Shown: piece after piece, positions 20,878-31,800 of the stretch
How positions within the stretch are numbered: position 1 is the first letter of the stretch
Layout: each line of letters opens with the position of its first letter
Assembly: GCA_963565915.1 (NCBI GenBank)
Contig: OY751495.1
Span: 3,596,001-3,660,000 of the forward strand
From: Entoloma clypeatum
Taxonomy: Eukaryota > Basidiomycota > Agaricomycetes > Agaricales > Entolomataceae
DNA: 64,000 nucleotides
Direction of reading: 5' to 3'
Notes under the pieces: model-generated
What the model saw: only the letters and a program-made list of their open reading frames with translations
Told to the model about the DNA's origin: nothing
The model's database searches: none
Program-made: the position numbers and the translations under genes

Positions 20878-21410
20878 TGTCACGTAGCGTGTTTCTCAAC
20901 GTCGGACGAGTCAGAGCGGAGTAGTGGAGGAGCGGAATGCGGTAAGTGCAACGTTGGCAGAAAGGACCTGGCTTCAACTTGTGCGTTGCGCCCCACTCTT
21001 TGATGTGGTCCTCGATTTCGGATTGACGGATGTCGGATGAGCGGATGAGCGGATGAGCGGAGGTGACGGAGAGAATGCTCAAAGGCAAGTAGAGACGGAT
21101 GCGAATGAGGTGTAACGTATGATATTTGAACTGAGGTTCTACGACAGGTTTGTACACTATTTATAGTAGACTAGAATGATCAGCATTACTATAAGTGATG
21201 TGCAGATATTGGAGTTGACCATCGGAACATTCGGAGTACGGAGAGTAACAAATGAAAAGTGAACAACATATGTCTACTTGTAAGTATGGTTGAGATGTTA
21301 CGTAGTAGAAGTATATTCAATATAAATAGAATGTTGTTGGAGCGGATGTCGGAGCGGATGAAATGTCGGAGTCGTCGGATAAGTCGGATGTGAATCGTAT
21401 GGTTATGACA
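20878..21410 (-). repeat. Gypsy-1 5' LTR (in coding orientation)
   Basis: It is a near-identical copy of 14154-14686. It holds the minus-strand TATAAATA (21165-21158) and the inferred RNA 5' end (21132). Confidence 0.92.
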
Positions 21411-21415
21411 GCTGA

Positions 21416-23080
21416 CCCAAGTACCGCTTCTGAAAAGAAGAAGGGAAAGGGACGCTGGCGCAATCAAAAGAAAAGCGCTAACAATGCGGACAACACGTCC
21501 GACCATGTGGAAGAAACGGTTGAGTTTGTTGCTCCCGCCATCCACTTCCCCCCTCTTCAGGCACCGTCCTTCACCACTGTCACTGGCCGCGGGAAAATGA
21601 TGAGTACCGCCCAGCCAGACTCTCAAAGAATGCAGTCGCTCCTTCAGCGAATGAACCCGCCTCCATCCCAGTACACCGGGCTTCCTTCGGGCAAGCCGTC
21701 TGCGTGGAAAAAGAATGACCACGTCCGCAAACTCGTGCGGAACATTGGTGCTCGTCCATCAGGGTCGAACCTTCGAATTCTGGATACGATTATCCCAGAA
21801 GAAGATGAAAGACCATCCAAGCAGCGTCGAGTCACTCCACCTTTGGATGACTCCCTCAGGATGATGGACATAGACCATCAAAGTGAGCGGATGGGGCCGG
21901 AACAATTCGAAGATGGGCTGATCGAACTTGACGGTTCGTCACATCCTTCTCTCAAACTTGACCAAATGGGAAACGCTAATAATCATGCACAGATGTTTGA
22001 ATACATATTAGCTAGTACCGATGCAGATAGTATAGATCTCTTTAGTGATGATCTGTACAAAAAATATATCAAACATTCCGCGTCCTGCACACACTGCAAA
22101 GAGAGAGAACGCGCTCAGTGGATCTTAGATTCTGGCGCATCATTACACTTTACCCATGAGTTCAAAGACTTCGCGTATTACAGGCCTCTCAAGGCTAAGC
22201 GATTTGTCCAAACAGCTGCAAAGGGAAAGAAACTGGAAATTCTCGGAGTTGGGGCCATTCCAGTACGGCATACCCTAAATGGGGAAATAAAAACCCATCT
22301 TCTCCGACCTGTATTCTACATTCCGGACATGGACACACGCCTATTGTCCCTAGGCGTCTTCCTTAATCACGGTTACAAAGTAGACGGAATGCGTGGAGAA
22401 ATTAACATCTCCAAAGGACAGAACAAAATACAGTTCTCGCCTCACATTCTCGGACAAACCATTTATTGGTTAGACACTGAAATATGCTATGACCAAATCC
22501 ATGTGATCTCTAGCGAAATCACTGTTGAAACCTGGCATAAACGCCTTGGCCACCCAAATGACCAGGCGCTCAATAAGATTCCCACCAGTACCAAAGGAGT
22601 ACCCAGAACGTTAGTACGTGAGAAATCACAGGAAAGCTGCATGGGGTGCCTAAAAGGGAAAATGCCAAATCAATCTTATCCCAACTCGATGACAAGGGCT
22701 GTTAAACCCTTTGATTTAATCCATTCGGATTTGAAACAGATATCCACGGCATCATACCATAAGTACAAATATTTCCTTACCTTTTTGGACGATTTTTCTT
22801 CCCATGTCTGGGTCGTCTTGCTTAGGAAAAAGTCAGGCGCCATCACGGCGCTGAAACAATTCCTTGCGATGATCCAGAATCAATTCGCCGCCACCCCTAA
22901 AAAATGGCGGGTTGATGGAGGTGGAGAATTTGACGAATACAAGGATGTACTTGCCGATCATGGAATTCTGATTGACGTCACACTCCCATATCAGCATCAG
23001 CAGAATGGTAGAGCAGAACAGATAAATCAAACTCTGTGGGAAAATCTCAGGCATTACGCTTCGACGCATGCTTACCACCT
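21416..23080 (+). pseudogene. Copia gag C-terminus, protease and integrase (interrupted)
   Basis: Continuing the gag frame after the gypsy insertion: a linker with acidic stretches, protease active site WILDSGASLHFTH (about 22120), the GAG-pre-integrase zinc finger (H-x3-H in WHKRLGHPND, C-x2-C in CMGCLKG), and the integrase core with FDLIHSDLK, WRVDGGGEF and GRAEQINQTL. A frameshift occurs between about 23055 and 23085, after which the homology (PPMWWEFCLEHAAFLYNRTP) continues in another frame. Confidence 0.88.
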
Positions 23081-25339
23081 ATGTGGTGGGAATTCTGCCT
23101 GGAACATGCAGCATTTCTCTACAACAGAACGCCCATGCAGCGTCTTGAATGGAAAACCCCTTACTTCAGGGTGACCAATGAGATCCCCGACATGTCCAGC
23201 ATCAGAGTATTTGGATGTCAGGCATATGTATATATCCCAAAGGAGAAACGTAGGAACTCCCTGGAATCAAGATCCCGATTGATGATTTATCTCGGATCGA
23301 AACCAGGGGTCAAAGGATACCGCTTCATGGATCCTGAGACCAACACGATTTTCATGGGCGGAAAAGCTATCTTTGATGAAAGCAAGTACCCTAGATGCCA
23401 CATCGACCCGTTGCCAGAAAACCACCCAGAAATGGAAGACCCAGAGCCGGCTGATGAGTTTGAGGATCTCATTCCTGGCAGCAATGACGATGATAGTCAC
23501 AATGAAACACCTCATGACCCAGTTCCCATTGAACAGGATCAACCTGAATCAGACAACGAACTGCCTGCCAGTGAGCCTGATGATGAACCGCAAGTACCCA
23601 CTCTGGAACCTGAGCAAGTACCAGATCGACCGATCAGGGAACGATGAGTTCGGAAGATGCCAGGAAGCATCTATGGGGAAGACACTCCGGCGTCTGATCT
23701 TGAAAAATTAGATCGAAGACAGAGATTGGGCGGTCAAACGGCATGGATGAATGACCTCCTGATGGAGGCAATATCAGTCCAAGTTGGCATCATTGAAATG
23801 TCCCATAAAGACATATACCCTCTTCCAAATAAAGAAGACTGGTATGCGGCTGAACATAAAGAGCTAGACATGCTCAAACGCCGCGGGGTGATCACGGAGC
23901 TAGTACCTCTGCCTGCAGGGAGGAAAGCTCTAAGGAACAAATGGGTTTATAACGAAAAATCCGACGGGCGTCTGAAAGCACGCCTTGTCGCAAAAGGCTT
24001 TTCACAGGTAGAAGGGATCGACTTTGATCAGATCTTCTCACCAGTCGTAAGATATGAAACCGTCCGACTAATACTGGCATTGACAGCCCTTGAAGGGTGG
24101 TTCATGACACTTTTGGACGTCTCATCAGCCTTCCTCTATGGAACGCTCCGTGAAGTCATTTACATGCGACAGCCTGAGGGCTACATAGTAAAAGGGAAAG
24201 AACACCTCGTGTACCAACTATTCAAAGCTCTATATGGACTTAAGCAGGCCGCATTAGCCTGGTGGAGGGAACTTGATTCCTCCATGAAAAAGCTCGGCTT
24301 TGTCCGGCTTCACTCCGATGCGGGAGTGTTCATTCACAAAAGTACCAACAGGGAAATTGTAATCGCCGTCATCTATGTCGACGACTCTGCTTTTCTCGGC
24401 ACAAACCGGGAATATACGCTAGAGAAAAAGAAGGCCTTCATGACCACATGGGAATGTAGGGACCTAGGGCACCTTGTGCCTGATGGGGAACCAAAAGAAT
24501 TTCTCTCTATTCAAATAAGGCAACGCAGGAAACGTATCTTCATCGATCAAGTACCTTACCTTGAGAAAATACTCGAACGAATGGGGATGAGCGAATCTAA
24601 CGCCACCCATACCCCACTTCCTACGGGCTACAAACCCATGATGTCCGAAGATGAACCCAATGCAGAACTTTGATCAAAGTACCAATCCGTCATCGGATCA
24701 CTTCTATATCTGATGATTGGAACGAGGCCAGACATCTGTTTTGCTGTGATTAAAATGTCACAGTTTTCCGCAAATCCCACTAAACGCCATTTAGAAGTGG
24801 CTAGGGATATTTGCAGGTATCTGAAGGCGACAAAAAATTACGCAATCATATATGATGGCGACTCAGGGAAAGGAATCTATGCATTCACAGACTCCGACTG
24901 GGCGTCAGATGAAAACATGAGGAGGTCTACCACTGGCTTCTTCATATCACTGGCGTCTGGAGCAGTAACATGGGTATCATCGGCGCAAAAGACCATCGCC
25001 CTCTCTTCCACAGAAGCAGAGTATATGGCGTTATCAGACTGCAGTCGCGCAGCAACATGGCTGAGAAGCATGCTTGCCGAACTTGGAATGCAGATCGGAT
25101 CAGTACCAATCTACGGAGATAACAACGGCTCCGTCTTTATCACATCCAACCCTGTAACTGAGAAGCGATCCAAGCACATTGACGTGCGATTCCACTTTGT
25201 CAGAGAAAAAGTCTCCGAAGGGATAATTACGGTCGAATTCATTGAAGGAGTGAACAACCCTGCAGACCTTTTAACTAAGAATCTGGGAAAAATCCTCTTT
25301 TCCAAGTTTATCCCGTACTTTGGATTGATAAAAAACTAG
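23064..25339 (+). pseudogene. Copia integrase C-terminus, reverse transcriptase and RNase H (two nonsense codons)
   Basis: After the frameshift the frame holds the integrase C-terminal part (IRVFGCQAYVYIPKEKR), an acidic linker, TGA at 23645, RT with WVYNEKSDGRLKARLVAKGF, LLDVSSAFLYG, YGLKQAALAWW and YVDDSAF, then TGA at 24671. It continues with RNase H (FTDSDWASDENMRRSTTGF, LSSTEAEYMALS, HIDVRFHFVRE, NPADLLTKNL) and ends at TAG 25337-25339. All pieces after the frameshift share one frame, so only two stops interrupt it. Both are TGA where arginine CGA is plausible. Confidence 0.9.
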
Positions 25340-25401
25340 GCAAAACAGAGTACCTATATATATATATGTGGGAAAAAGTAAGATGTATTTAGAAGTATGT
25401 A

Positions 25402-25416
25402 CTAAAAGTGGGGGGG
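25402..25416 (+). promoter_or_regulatory. Copia polypurine tract
   Basis: The purine-rich AAAAGTGGGGGGG abuts the 3' LTR start TGTTG at 25417, the expected site for plus-strand priming. Confidence 0.8.
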
Positions 25417-25725
25417 TGTTGAAACTTTTCCTATCATGTAGATTAGATTAGATTAGATTACATCACGTGACCTTTACATATCTTCATTACATACTTGTTT
25501 GGTTGGTACAAACAGTAGTACGGTATATAAGACCAGGAAACTGTCAATATCAACAAGTTGTCTCTTGACTCTTAACCAGCTCCATCGCTCTTACCAGCCT
25601 CAACCGCTCTCACCAGCCTTACCCCTCCAAACCATGTAAGTGACCATAGTGGTATCGTAGAGTACTTCCACTGTAGCTATGTTGCTCAGTACACCTGTGG
25701 CTAGCACCCAGGTGGAACTTCAACA
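25417..25725 (+). repeat. Copia 3' LTR
   Basis: It is a 309-bp copy of 12680-12987. The extra base near the end (GTGGAACTT versus GTGGACTT) and one C/T change are the differences noticed. Confidence 0.93.
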
Positions 25726-27691
25726 GTTTCCCCGATGGCTCTTCTGCTATTGCCTCCCCTACTACGTAAGCTTGCCATATATCTATCTCACCATTCTGCA
25801 TTAATCTGCATCCTAGTGCAACCAGGCGATCAATGTACATGCCATTCAATGGGATATTAACCTTTTACTCATTCCTGTACAGTAGGAAAAGTGTTCCAAC
25901 CGAGAAAGTGAAAGCCCTGCAAGGGGACGTGTCTCCTGGGTCATGCGTTTCCAGCATTCCATCTTCCTATGTTGAACTAATTCCGTTCCCTTACAATAGC
26001 ATACCAAATAAGGTTACCTCGTCTTCCAGCCTGCGTGATCTCACCCGCAAGAGAAAGGAGGCTGCTTTGGTGGCTAGATCCATTCCTCTCAGTTCTGATG
26101 ATGACTCGGATATCCCTGATGTTTCGCAAATCATGTTGGTATCATCTTATATCCTTGTCCGAATTACGCACTGACCTTCAATTTCTTCATCAGGGCTGAC
26201 ATCTCTCCTGGGACCAAACGGTATGAACCTTTGGTGTATTCTTGATTTTTTTACATACCTTTCATCTCAAAGACATATTCTTGTTAAGTGTGAAGTGCCA
26301 GACGACTCTGCGAATCCTTTCCTTAACGACACTGCCGTTGGAGATGAACTTCTCAGCCACAAGGGCGCTCCCGTTGTTGAGCATATTTCTGATGATGGGT
26401 ATGTCATTGCCAGGAATGAACAAGAATCAGGTGATGTGGAGGGGTCACTCGCTGGCAAATCATGTGTGCCCTTCCATTTTGTTTTTCCTCCTCTAACATC
26501 TCCTCGCCAGTGCCAGTGACATTGAAGAGCATCTCGCAGAATCGCCACAACCATCTCCACACTCTCCCACACCTCAACATCCTCGTTCCACTCCCATCAC
26601 TGCTCCTGCTGAGGCTGATCCTGATCCTGACGAGATTTTGCTTGTCCCCCTCTTTGCTGATCGACCTGCTCTTGAGTAATTACCTCTGTTTTTCTTTCCT
26701 ACTTGTCGCACTCATGCTATGTTACAGGACAGAGCGTATTCTCACTCCATTTTCTTCAAAGACACAGCCAATGCTCTATGGCGCATCTCTGTCCGATCTG
26801 CAGATGAAGCTTCGACTGGAGGACCTTCGGTCAGTTGACCATTTCTCCTTCTCCTTCCTCTTTCTGATTAACACATTTGCAGTTGTGTCATTGCCGCTGT
26901 CAAGATGATGAGAGTGGGTATATACTGCAACTTTGCTCGACTCCTTCCCACCACCTTCTCAAAGGCTTCAATCAAGTATCCTTCTTCGGAGAAGTTTCGC
27001 TTCTCAGAAGATCCAAAGGCCTTTCCCATCGCCGTCATGGTCATGTCCGTCGAGGAATGCAACATCATAGAACCCGGTGAATTAGGTTTCGACAATCCTT
27101 ACAGAATTCGACACTGCCAGGGCCTCCCTCTTAATTATATGTGGGAACGAGATGTTGATGTTTGGGGAACTGTATTGGACTTCACTGAGATACCCGCTCC
27201 GGTCTCCTTCCAAGGCATCTGGTTCTCCTCCCAAGGAGAAGACAAAGGTAGTTCGTTTTCTTCCCAATTTTTGTGCATCATTTGACTTAGGCAAACCCAG
27301 GTCGTCAAACCCAATTGATTGAATCTCCGTCAAAACCCAAGTCCTCCACTGCTGTTCTTTGGTCCCCTATGAAGAAGAAAGCCCTGAGCACGTCTACTGT
27401 GTTTGCTCCCACCACCGATGACAGGGTGTGGGAATTCCTCCCGTTTGAGGAAATTCATGAGTTATTTCTATGATTATCTCTCCAACCCTTTTTGACTTCA
27501 TTTACAGCGCCAATTTATGATGGTCATGCAAGAAAGGGTCACAAGGGGTTCAGGTTCAAGAAAGAGGATTTCGACACCCTGACAGATCTCCCTTTTTATA
27601 CTGACCAAAAAGGGAACCATGTGGATCTCCCTCCCGGTGCCATTATTTGCATGGGCTACACCGTGGACACCTACATTGGTACATTAAACAG
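25726..27691 (+). pseudogene. Intron-rich hypothetical gene, 3' part
   Basis: Apparent exons, all bounded by short GT...AG introns, lie at about 25730-25768, 25883-26138, 26193-26219, 26273-26398, 26517-26675, 26730-26830, 26883-27247, 27301-27427 and 27509-27690. They read as one protein with SLRDLTRKRKEAALVARSIP, then acidic Pro/Asp-rich stretches. A more ordered part follows (MMRVGIYCNFARL, then LPLNYMWERDVDVWGTVLDF), and APIYDGHARKGHKGFRFKKE with PPGAIICMGYTVDTY near the C-terminus. The first exon continues exactly from the one broken at 12679. I do not recognise the family. Nuclear-type low complexity and the neighbourhood suggest a mobile-element-associated gene, but this is not shown. 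Confidence 0.5.
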
Positions 27692-27732
27692 GGTTAAGTG
27701 CTTGTCCCCCAACCTTCTGTTTATCATTCTCC

Positions 27733-28881
27733 TTGGGATCCCGTCGGAGTAGATTAGATGGTGGTGCCTTATTATCTGAATGCTGCGTATCTGTCCATAT
27801 TTGCATCTGTATGTATATATTGCTGCCCATCAATCAATGTGTTTGTCCATGCATCTTTTATGCCAACAGCATATCTTGCTTGCTTTCACCCCCACCATGT
27901 GTCTGTCTACCCTTTTGCTCTTGCTCTCCTTCGCGCATTTTGACCGTACCCCAGCTTTGGGTGAAAGTGTGGAGGGCATTTATCATGCATACATTTATCC
28001 TGTTCTCCGATAAACATATATCTCATATACTATCACTGTATGACAGCCATCCCCTCAGCAGGGCAACCTCCATTTCCAATGTGTTACTTCAAGCCGTGCG
28101 TTATACCGTTCCGCTCCGTCCTAGCCTCCTCGCCAAGCTTCCTCTCAACCCCCTTGCTGAATACTCAGCTATGTACCTTCCCGATTATTCGGTGGCCCCT
28201 TTCACTGGTATCTCAGCTGTATTCCTTCCTGAATATCCGGTGAACCCCTTTGCTGTTGGATCCAGTACATTAATTGTTGAAAACTTTTTTCAATATTCAG
28301 TGGATTTGTCTCCATACCCGTCGTTTTTGGCCGACGCTTGTCAGTATGTCCAATATATATCTGCTATTGTGTATCATGAGTCGGTTCGAATGATTCATGC
28401 CCTCTTGACACACCTTGCGTCTCAATCAGTCGCTATGGGTCTACTTAGATGGCATGTTCCCGAATTTCATATTTTTTCCTGTTATCTACTTTTAATGCAG
28501 CATCTCATTATATCTCGCGAATGTCGTTTGGTTTCCCTCCAGCTCAGTCATTTCATGTTGCGCAGGCATGATTTTTTAATCCTCTATTTACGTGCACTAC
28601 ATGGTTTATTGTTAACTCCTGGGCTAACACTCAATCGCAAATGCTTTCGCGAACACATGCGGTGTCGATCTCTTCCATTCAATGTATTTCTTCCATTCAA
28701 CATATTGTGTGCATTGTTGGCCTCTCTACATGCGTCTGTTGTCTATTTGGTATCCTCTACTTCCTTCAGTACCTCAGTAACATTCTCCCCAGTTCACCCT
28801 GTCGTTGATAGCCTTTCGCTTGACAATTTCGCCACCTACGTTACCCTCAAGAATGGATTTTGCCCTGTTGGAGGTGGTTGA
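27733..28881 (+). other. Open stretch upstream of and in frame with the Helitron gene
   Basis: A 382-codon frame without stops ends in TGA at 28879-28881, and the Helitron frame continues at the next codon. The translation is rich in Leu, Ser, Pro and Phe without recognisable motifs. It may be an N-terminal extension, intergenic DNA that is open by chance, or spacer. I cannot decide. Confidence 0.25.
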
Positions 28882-31800
28882 TTGCATGTCTTCAGCTATG
28901 ACGATGTCTCACCCTACATTATACTAGACAACGGAATGACTGGATCTAACCTCTCTCAATGCAATTTCAAGTTCGTAGACTATGAGCAGTGTGCAAATGT
29001 GAGTTCAAAATATCCACATATCAATGATTATGTGCATACTCAAATGCTGCTTTCAGTGTTAGCACCATCAATTCCTGTTTCTGCCCTCCGTCGTTATGCA
29101 CGCATTCATGGCCTGAAGATAACAGTATGCTCCACAAAAGCCGAGCTTGTCTCGCTAATGGACATACATCACTGTGCTGAATGTAACAATCACATGGCGG
29201 TTTTTTTGGCAATACCCCAACAAAAAATTGTAAGTGTTGAGAAAAAGGCAAAGTGCAATAAACAGAGGCGCAAGATTTATCACGAGAAAAAAGAATTGAG
29301 TTTTACAGTAGCTCCGTCACAACATGACACTCACTCTGATATATTTCCCCCTCCAAGTGAAATGCTCGGTCCTGACCTGGAAATGAGAATTATCAGTGAT
29401 TTCTGCAAAGACCAAGCACCAGAGACTTTTGAAGAGGCTGGCTGCACTGTCTGTGGTCAACTTGTGTTGTGCCGCGAACTTGTCCGTTTGAAAACTGTGA
29501 AAAATCTGTTGCACATTTTGGAAGAGCCGAGTGTTACTCATGTTGAACGCAATAATTCTTCAGAGAACATACATGAATTTAAAGGCCCTGTGTTAGATTA
29601 CTCTTGTGAAATAATTTGCGAAAAATGTCGGCAGAGTCTGCAAAATAATACCATCCCTCGCTTGGCACTACCAAACAATTTATGGATAGGGTCTGTTCCC
29701 CAAGTATTATCAGAACTCAACTGGATTGAGAAGTTGCTTGTCGCAAAGGTACATCACAATTGCTGCTTTGTCTGTGTAGGCTATGGTCTTTCCGATGTCC
29801 AAGGGATGGCCAAAATGATATCCCATGTTGTTGCTTTTGAGTCCCCTGTTCTGAAGATATACAGTGCTTTGCCACCACCACTTGATGATACAAAAGATGT
29901 GCTAGCTGTTATATTTTCAGGCCCTTCTTCTCTGAGCAAAGATGATTATAGACAAGTCAATCCTCTCCTTGTTCGCCGCTCCCATGTTGTAAGTCCCTTG
30001 GAATGGTTGATTCTCAATCACCCTGATTATGAGGATGTCCATATCGACCACATTAGCCTCCAACAATATCCAGAAGATGAACCACCTGTGAGTGTTATTT
30101 ACAAAGAGTCTGAAACAAATAAGATCACTGAGGCAAAGAGCGTATTTGACATGCACTCAGAGGAAGGTACAGATTCAGGTGATTGTCCTTTCATCGTCCA
30201 TACCCTGACCGGGGAGCAATACAATGCTAAGCTTTCTAATGCACTCAAAGCAATTGCCATGAAGCACTGGAACTATGGTGGTAAAGTCCTCCATATTGGT
30301 CACTCATCCAAATTACAATCCATTTATGACAATCCAGGTCTATACCTTCAAATGTTTCCATGGTTATTTCCTTATGGTCTTGGGGGTGTTGGATCTTTGA
30401 AGTTATTGGAAAATGAACATAAGAAATTTTTACTCATGTACCATGACAAACATTTTCAAAAAGACATGGGTTTCCTCTTTGCTGCATTCAGCCATGCGCA
30501 AATCAAGGCAACCACCACAGGTGGGTTTCTCTTGGCTAAGTCCAAGAAGATCGATGAAATTTCGGATTGCTTTCTATCCATTGATCAAAAGGTGCTTGAA
30601 GACATTTTGGTAAGATTGGGAGACGGCGAACTGATAAAACCTGTAACTAAGGAAGAAACCAATTGCTTTCATATCCTAACTGATCTTGATCACATAGGAG
30701 GTAAAGTTAATGGTTCCATCACAGCAAAGAAGCATCAAAGAGCGGAAATTTGGTTGTTGACGGCTTATGAAGGTGTACCCGCATGGTATATTACAATAGC
30801 TCCAGTCGACAGCAAGAGTCTGATTTGCTTGTATTTTGCATCTGGTGACAAGAAGTTTGAAGTGAATATCCATACTTGTTTCTCAATGGCAAAAAAGGAT
30901 GGTTCTCATGATAAAAGAAAACCTTTTGCCGGATGCCTTGACAATGTTTGGAAAAAATGTAAAGCTCGTTTCCCCTGTCCTACATCTGCAGTAACATTAG
31001 TTGACGCTTCAGGCGCCCTTATCATGAAAAAGCTTGAACCTTTCCTCAACACTATTTTGCCAGTCCTTTCTTACTTGATGAGAGGCAACACGGATGTTAC
31101 AAACCTCAGATCAGGTACAGCATTAAAGGCTGTTGTACTTTATGTCTCTGACTACATCACAAAAGTGTCTCTGAAAACTCATGTCATGTTTGACGTCATC
31201 CGTTGTGTTTTGCAGGATAATGTCGAGATACTAGGGTCCTCTGATTCTGGCAAGGAAAAGACAAGAAGACTTATGACTAAAGTCGTCAATAGTCTGATTG
31301 CGAAAATGGAGCTCGGCGCTCCAATGGTAGCGATGTATCTATTGGGGAACCCGGATCATTATGCAAGTCATTGATTCGCACCTTTCTACTGGAGTGCCTT
31401 TACTAAAGAGGTGGAGAAAACATGGTCATCAGACGTTACAGATACTAATGCAGACAACGGGGAAGTGGACGAAGGTCCTAATGTTTTGTTGGTTAGAAAT
31501 ACACAAGGCATTAGAGGTCTCCCAATTACTTTTGATTATACTTACCAGGGGCCTGAGCTAGCCAACCTCTGCCTTTATGACTGGGTATCAAGATGTAAGC
31601 ATGAAAAAGTGAAGTCAGATCAGTGTGACAAGTTCTTTGGTGATTGTGATGCAGCCACTTTCGATTTCAACACCAATGATGAAATCAACAAGGATGTTGG
31701 CTCAGGTTCAACACAAAGAAAGCCCAAGTCTAATAAGCATACCAATTTGTATGCTTTCCTTCGTGATCATCCATTGTCTGAAACTCATGCTACACGATGC

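Larger units (their letters stand above)
14154..21410 (-). mobile_element. Ty3/gypsy chromodomain retrotransposon (complete) with an extra antisense gene
   Basis: The 533-bp LTRs (14154-14686, 20878-21410) begin TGTCACG, end TTATGACA and differ at about one base seen (14181 versus 20905 region), indicating recent insertion. The target duplication GCTGA is at 14149-14153 and 21411-21415. On the minus strand it encodes gag (449 codons), then protease-RT-RNase H-integrase-chromodomain in the -1 frame, with no nonsense codons. Between pol and the left LTR lies a plus-strand spliced gene (14818-15815). CGGA is extremely over-represented on the plus strand throughout. By architecture it belongs to the chromoviruses (Tf1/sushi-like metavirids). 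It looks capable of activity. Confidence 0.95.
12680..25725 (+). mobile_element. Ty1/copia LTR retrotransposon (complete, carrying a nested gypsy element)
   Basis: LTRs at 12680-12987 and 25417-25725 start TGTTGAAAC and end CTTCAACA. They differ by about one transition and one indel. The 5-bp target duplication GTTTC is at 12675-12679 and 25726-25730. Coding order is gag, protease, integrase, RT, RNase H on the plus strand, the Pseudoviridae order. A 7.26-kb gypsy element (14154-21410 plus one GCTGA copy) sits inside gag. Subtracting it leaves a 5.8-kb element with gag and pol in one frame. One frameshift (near 23055-23085) and two TGA codons (23645, 24671) break pol, so this copy is dead although its LTRs are nearly identical. 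Confidence 0.93.
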
